From Lineus longissimus (lineage: Eukaryota; Nemertea; Pilidiophora; Heteronemertea; Lineidae), in NCBI RefSeq assembly GCF_910592395.1, contig NC_088311.1, positions 64,501-128,500 on the forward strand: a DNA stretch of 64,000 nucleotides, given 5' to 3'. Made by a program: the position numbers and the translations under genes. Every line of letters begins with the position of its first letter. The stretch's first letter is position 1. The notes beneath the pieces were generated by a model, which was not told the DNA's origin, searched no databases, and worked only from the letters and a program-made list of their open reading frames with translations. Of this stretch, positions 61,401-64,000 are shown piece after piece.

Positions 61401-62187
61401 CCACGCTTTTTTGTATATTTTCACAGGTATAAGGGTCACTGCCCAACAATCAAATTTGACTATGGGGAAACCTATGGCCATGCAACAGCAAAATATTTCC
61501 AAGATTACAGATCAGCTACATTGAACAGCTCAAAGAGTACATATGCTGAGGGTGGCCAGTTCCCAACTTACTACACGCATGATCCAACACTTGTAATAAG
61601 CAACAGGACGAGGACAAGAGATCGCTTCTTGTGTGCACCCAAGTATCAACTCAACAATGTCGACCATGACAGAGTGCAGGAACTCAACCAGTTTGATGAG
61701 GTATTGGAGTTTTTGATGTACCATATCGAACATTTCTCCTCCCGGGGATGAGTTCTCTTGAGGTTTCCATTTGTAGATTGGCAAAATTGTATCACTGCAA
61801 GCATAATTTCCCAAGTGAAATCATGTGACCCCAGAATAATGAAACAAGTACCAGTAAATGCAGCAGGTCATTTTTCGTATCGATGCACATGTCACTTCAC
61901 CCTCCTGTCATGTCAATATTGTCATGTCACTTTTCAAGTGTGAGTGAGTGAACAAAAATGCTTGTAACAAGTGACATAGGACATGTCACATCAATAATCC
62001 TGTGTCAACTCTGCCTAACAATACTACATCTCACTTTTCACACATTTTTTCTTTGCCACTTTTACTTCAGCTGTCTCAGGCCCATCGGGAGTACTATAAA
62101 GACAAGAGCAGTATGGTGGGACGAGTCGATGCATTTGTTATTCCAACAAAAGCTGAGGATCAGTTTAAGAAACATATACCTTTGTAA
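58468..62187 (+). CDS. CIMIP2C: Ciliary microtubule inner protein 2C (FAM166C family)
   Basis: A member of the CIMIP2/FAM166 group, small proteins bound inside axonemal doublet microtubules of motile cilia and sperm flagella. Three exons: 58468-58538, 61427-61700 and 62071-62187, 153 aa. The start [20 protein letters not shown] with LMPG matches the family N-terminus in length and order. Exon 2 gives [20 protein letters not shown] then [30 protein letters not shown]; exon 3 gives [18 protein letters not shown] and ends at KKHIPL. The GYxGHxPxxxFxxGxxYG motif defines the family. Human CIMIP2C is about 201 aa with a longer C-terminus. The stop codon overlaps a perfect GTAAGT donor (62184), so a further exon is possible, though none was found. 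Intron 1 (2.9 kb) hosts an inserted element. It lies downstream of the peptidase on the same strand. Confidence 0.92.
58765..59005 (+). repeat. Left inverted-repeat arm with CGTTTCGCTACAT sub-repeats
   Basis: The motif CGTTTCGCTACAT and close variants occurs about eleven times at 13-32 bp spacing. The order of the spacers (TTGCCAGTTCGCTACCAGT, GTGGCGGT, GGTAGGT, GGGTGGAGT, GGATGTAGGT, CGTAGGT) is the same as in the right arm at 60749-60930, read on the other strand. This arm has two to three extra internal sub-repeats. Confidence 0.92.
59105..59158. repeat. ATC/ATT trinucleotide microsatellite
   Basis: Seventeen or so CAT/TAT-type triplets in a row, mainly CATCAT with ATTATC interruptions, inside the element in CIMIP2C intron 1. 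Confidence 0.9.
59395..59640. repeat. G/C-homopolymer palindromic block
   Basis: GGGGGAGCTCCCCCGAACCC (59413 onward) and GGGGGAAGCTCCCCCCAACC (59539 onward) are near-copies centred on a GGGGGAGCTCCCCC palindrome. A related GGGGGGACACCCCCAAACCC lies between them. They are followed by a run of 16 C (59557-59572) and, 40 bases later, a run of 17 G (59613-59629). The block can fold on itself on both strands. No coding function is apparent. Confidence 0.85.
59945..60378 (+). pseudogene. Relic of an SGNH/GDSL-type hydrolase domain of a retroelement
   Basis: One frame reads [20 protein letters not shown] then [12 protein letters not shown], a TAG stop at about 60113, then [20 protein letters not shown] and [20 protein letters not shown] with a final stop at 60378. 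IGGND matches SGNH block III and DGVHLN the block V Asp-His pair. The nucleophile block (GDS) is missing, and one in-frame stop breaks the rest, so it is inactive. SGNH domains of this sort are known in Ngaro-type tyrosine-recombinase elements and in some CR1/L2 ORF1 proteins. No recombinase or RT remains nearby to choose between them. Confidence 0.7.
60749..60930 (-). repeat. Right inverted-repeat arm with CGTTTCGCTACAT sub-repeats
   Basis: The reverse complement reads CATTGCCAGTTCGCTACCAG then CGTTTCGCTACATGTGGCGG and continues in the same order as the left arm at 58765. Seven sub-repeats are kept; the left arm's extra ones near 58885-58945 are absent. The two arms enclose about 1.75 kb containing the SGNH relic. 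Confidence 0.92.
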
Positions 62188-63650
62188 GTATGGGTGTGAT
62201 GACTGTTGCACTGCTTGGCATAATGCTTGCTTGTGTTACAATAACATTAACAACACTAGGGTTTGCCCGAATGCTTCTTTCAAGACAAGAAGAGGGAAAC
62301 TTATTCTATCGCACATGCACCAACCGGACCAATCTTGAGTGGAACCGAACCCATGGATGCCCTCAGAGGTGATAGTGTCTGTTGTTATTTCAAGCATTCT
62401 TACCACTGAACCACTTTGACAGTCCTGTTCTGATTACTGCATGAATGTGGACACTATGTTAGTAAGAGCTATGGGGCAAGTGGTGATCGCCTTTTCATTT
62501 TGAACCATGTTCATGTCATCTGATGACAATATTATTTGTGGTCAGCATTTTCTACAGTATTTTTATACTATTAAAGGCCTTCTATGTTTGTTCAAAGATT
62601 TGAAAATTTTATAAGTCCAACTCGAAAATTTTTGTAAATGCCCTGAATAAAAACTCTAACAATGCTGTTGTGAACAGATATACACAACTTTCAGCAAATT
62701 TTCATGCACAATTACTGCGCTACAGCATTGTGTATTTCTATTTTCCTGAACCACCAGTAAATACAATGAACGCGAATGGTGTACCCCTTTAAGGTACGAA
62801 ATCCGGGGACTATGCGGCCAGCAGTAACTATTGACTACGTTAAATATTAGAGTTTGACCTCTGTGACCTTGAAAAGTAGGTCAAATAAAAAAACCTGGGT
62901 GATATTTGATGCAGCATTATTAGATACATGGACCACCATGGGGACCATGATACCAAAGATGTACTAACATTTATTCAAGATGTCAATCTGAAATATGCTG
63001 CCGTAAAAAGTCTGCACCAGATGTTGATAAGTAAATTGCTTTCTTCACGCTGCTTCTTGTCCTGCTCTTCCTTCTCCATCACATCCATACTGGGTACTTT
63101 ATATCTGTGGTTTGGTTACTCACCACGGCACAGCGGATCACTGGCATTCTCATAGCAGCAAGTCGGGATATTGGACAATATTCATCATCAGATGGACTAT
63201 TCAAAATAAAGCTCGCAGTCAAGTTGCCCTTGGACTTGGCAGTTGGACATATTGCAATGAATGTTTAATGTGAATACTCTTACTTCAGTTCCAATGTACT
63301 GTAAACATGGTGGTCATCTGGTCCAAACAGCTTGTTAAACAAATGTCCTGTGCCAGTTTGTACAAGTTCCCCATACCAGACTATGATAATATGACCTGTT
63401 CTTTCAGTTCAGGTTTCAGTTGTATACATGTAGGTGTTAAGAAGATTGCATCTTCATCCATCAATCAAGGGTTAAACTAAATATACAGTGACAACCCCCG
63501 TTTTCTTGACTCCACTGTTAATGCTTGATGTAACCCTTGAAGGCTCAAGATGAAGTTTAAAATGTCGTATTGCACTTTGAAACATGGTGGATTCTGTGAT
63601 AATAAATGATACTGTGATGCATCTGTTTTCACGTTTGGTTATGATGACTG
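62188..63650. other. 3' flank of CIMIP2C and intergenic DNA
   Basis: AATAAA occurs at 62646-62651, 63205-63210 and 63601-63606; the first, 459 nt after the stop, is the likeliest CIMIP2C poly(A) signal. No further coding exon could be supported. The plus frame at 62928-63155 has no recognised domain. Confidence 0.4.
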
Positions 63651-63654
63651 AGGT

Positions 63655-64000
63655 AATAGATGGGGAGAGGAGTTTATCCACTTCTCTAATATGGATAGAT
63701 GAGATAGTGGTAAAGGTGTTATATCGACCTCCCTACTATGGATAAGATAGAAGCAGATGGGGAAAGGTATTATATCGACCTACCTGCTATGGATAAGATA
63801 GAAGCGGATGGGGAAAGGTGTTATATCGACCTCCCTACTATGGATAAGATAGAAGCGGATGGGGAAAGGTATTATATCGACCTACCTGCTATGGATAAGA
63901 TAGAAGCAGATGGGGAAAGGTGTTATATCGACCTCCCTGCTATGGATAAGATAGAAGCGGATGGGGAAAGGTATTATATCGACCTACCTGCTATGGATAA
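63655..64000. repeat. 51-bp tandem repeat with 102-bp higher order, running off the right edge
   Basis: The unit ATGGATAAGATAGAAGCGGA, then TGGGGAAAGG and TTATATCGACCT repeats every 51 bp (ATATCGACC at 63721, 63772, 63823). Two forms alternate: one with GGTGTTATATCGACCTCCCT, the other with GGTATTATATCGACCTACCT. The true period is therefore 102 bp. The first copies (63655-63720) are diverged. The array is cut by the window end. Confidence 0.93.

Overview
This 64 kb window looks like nuclear DNA of a non-vertebrate bilaterian animal, most likely a marine invertebrate; the phylum cannot be fixed from the sequence alone. The evidence is split genes with GT-AG introns of about 0.1-3 kb, an intron-less eukaryotic tRNA-Val(AAC), fragments of CR1/L2-like and other non-LTR retrotransposons, MITE-like elements, an SGNH-hydrolase relic of transposon type, and many minisatellites (periods 15, 24, 48, 51, 53, 56, 60, 64, 68, 77 and 77 bp). 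One gene is a ciliary protein, so the animal has motile cilia or flagella.

Layout. 1-32 kb is gene-poor. It holds one convincing first coding exon of an unrecognised minus-strand gene (4486-4597) that would run off the left edge, one good tRNA gene, two tRNA-like relics, four large tandem arrays, two decayed LINE fragments and an AT-rich dispersed repeat seen at three loci. 32.3-33.6 kb holds a 15-bp array running into a chain of three hairpins, a candidate orphan exon, and a 60-bp array.

34.4-62.2 kb is gene-rich. Four genes could be rebuilt exon by exon, with reading frame kept across every junction: ALG2 (plus, 3 exons, 405 aa), WDR70 (minus, 16 exons, 641 aa), a thimet oligopeptidase/neurolysin-type M3 metallopeptidase (plus, 15 exons, 661 aa from the internal Met), and CIMIP2C/FAM166C (plus, 3 exons, 153 aa). 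ALG2 and WDR70 converge tail to tail. The peptidase and CIMIP2C lie head to tail. The four act in unrelated processes (N-glycan precursor synthesis, nuclear WD-repeat protein, peptide degradation, axonemal doublet structure), so this is ordinary gene neighbourhood, not an operon or pathway cluster.

The most unusual points are these. (1) A 48-bp minisatellite in WDR70 repeats the 3' splice site and first bases of exon 14; every copy stays in frame, so acceptor choice could add up to 87 residues. (2) The peptidase has a second, diverged copy of exon 9 with good splice sites but one base missing. (3) A roughly 2.2 kb inverted-repeat-bounded insertion with an SGNH relic sits in CIMIP2C intron 1. 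(4) Three hairpins are chained end to end at 32.5 kb.
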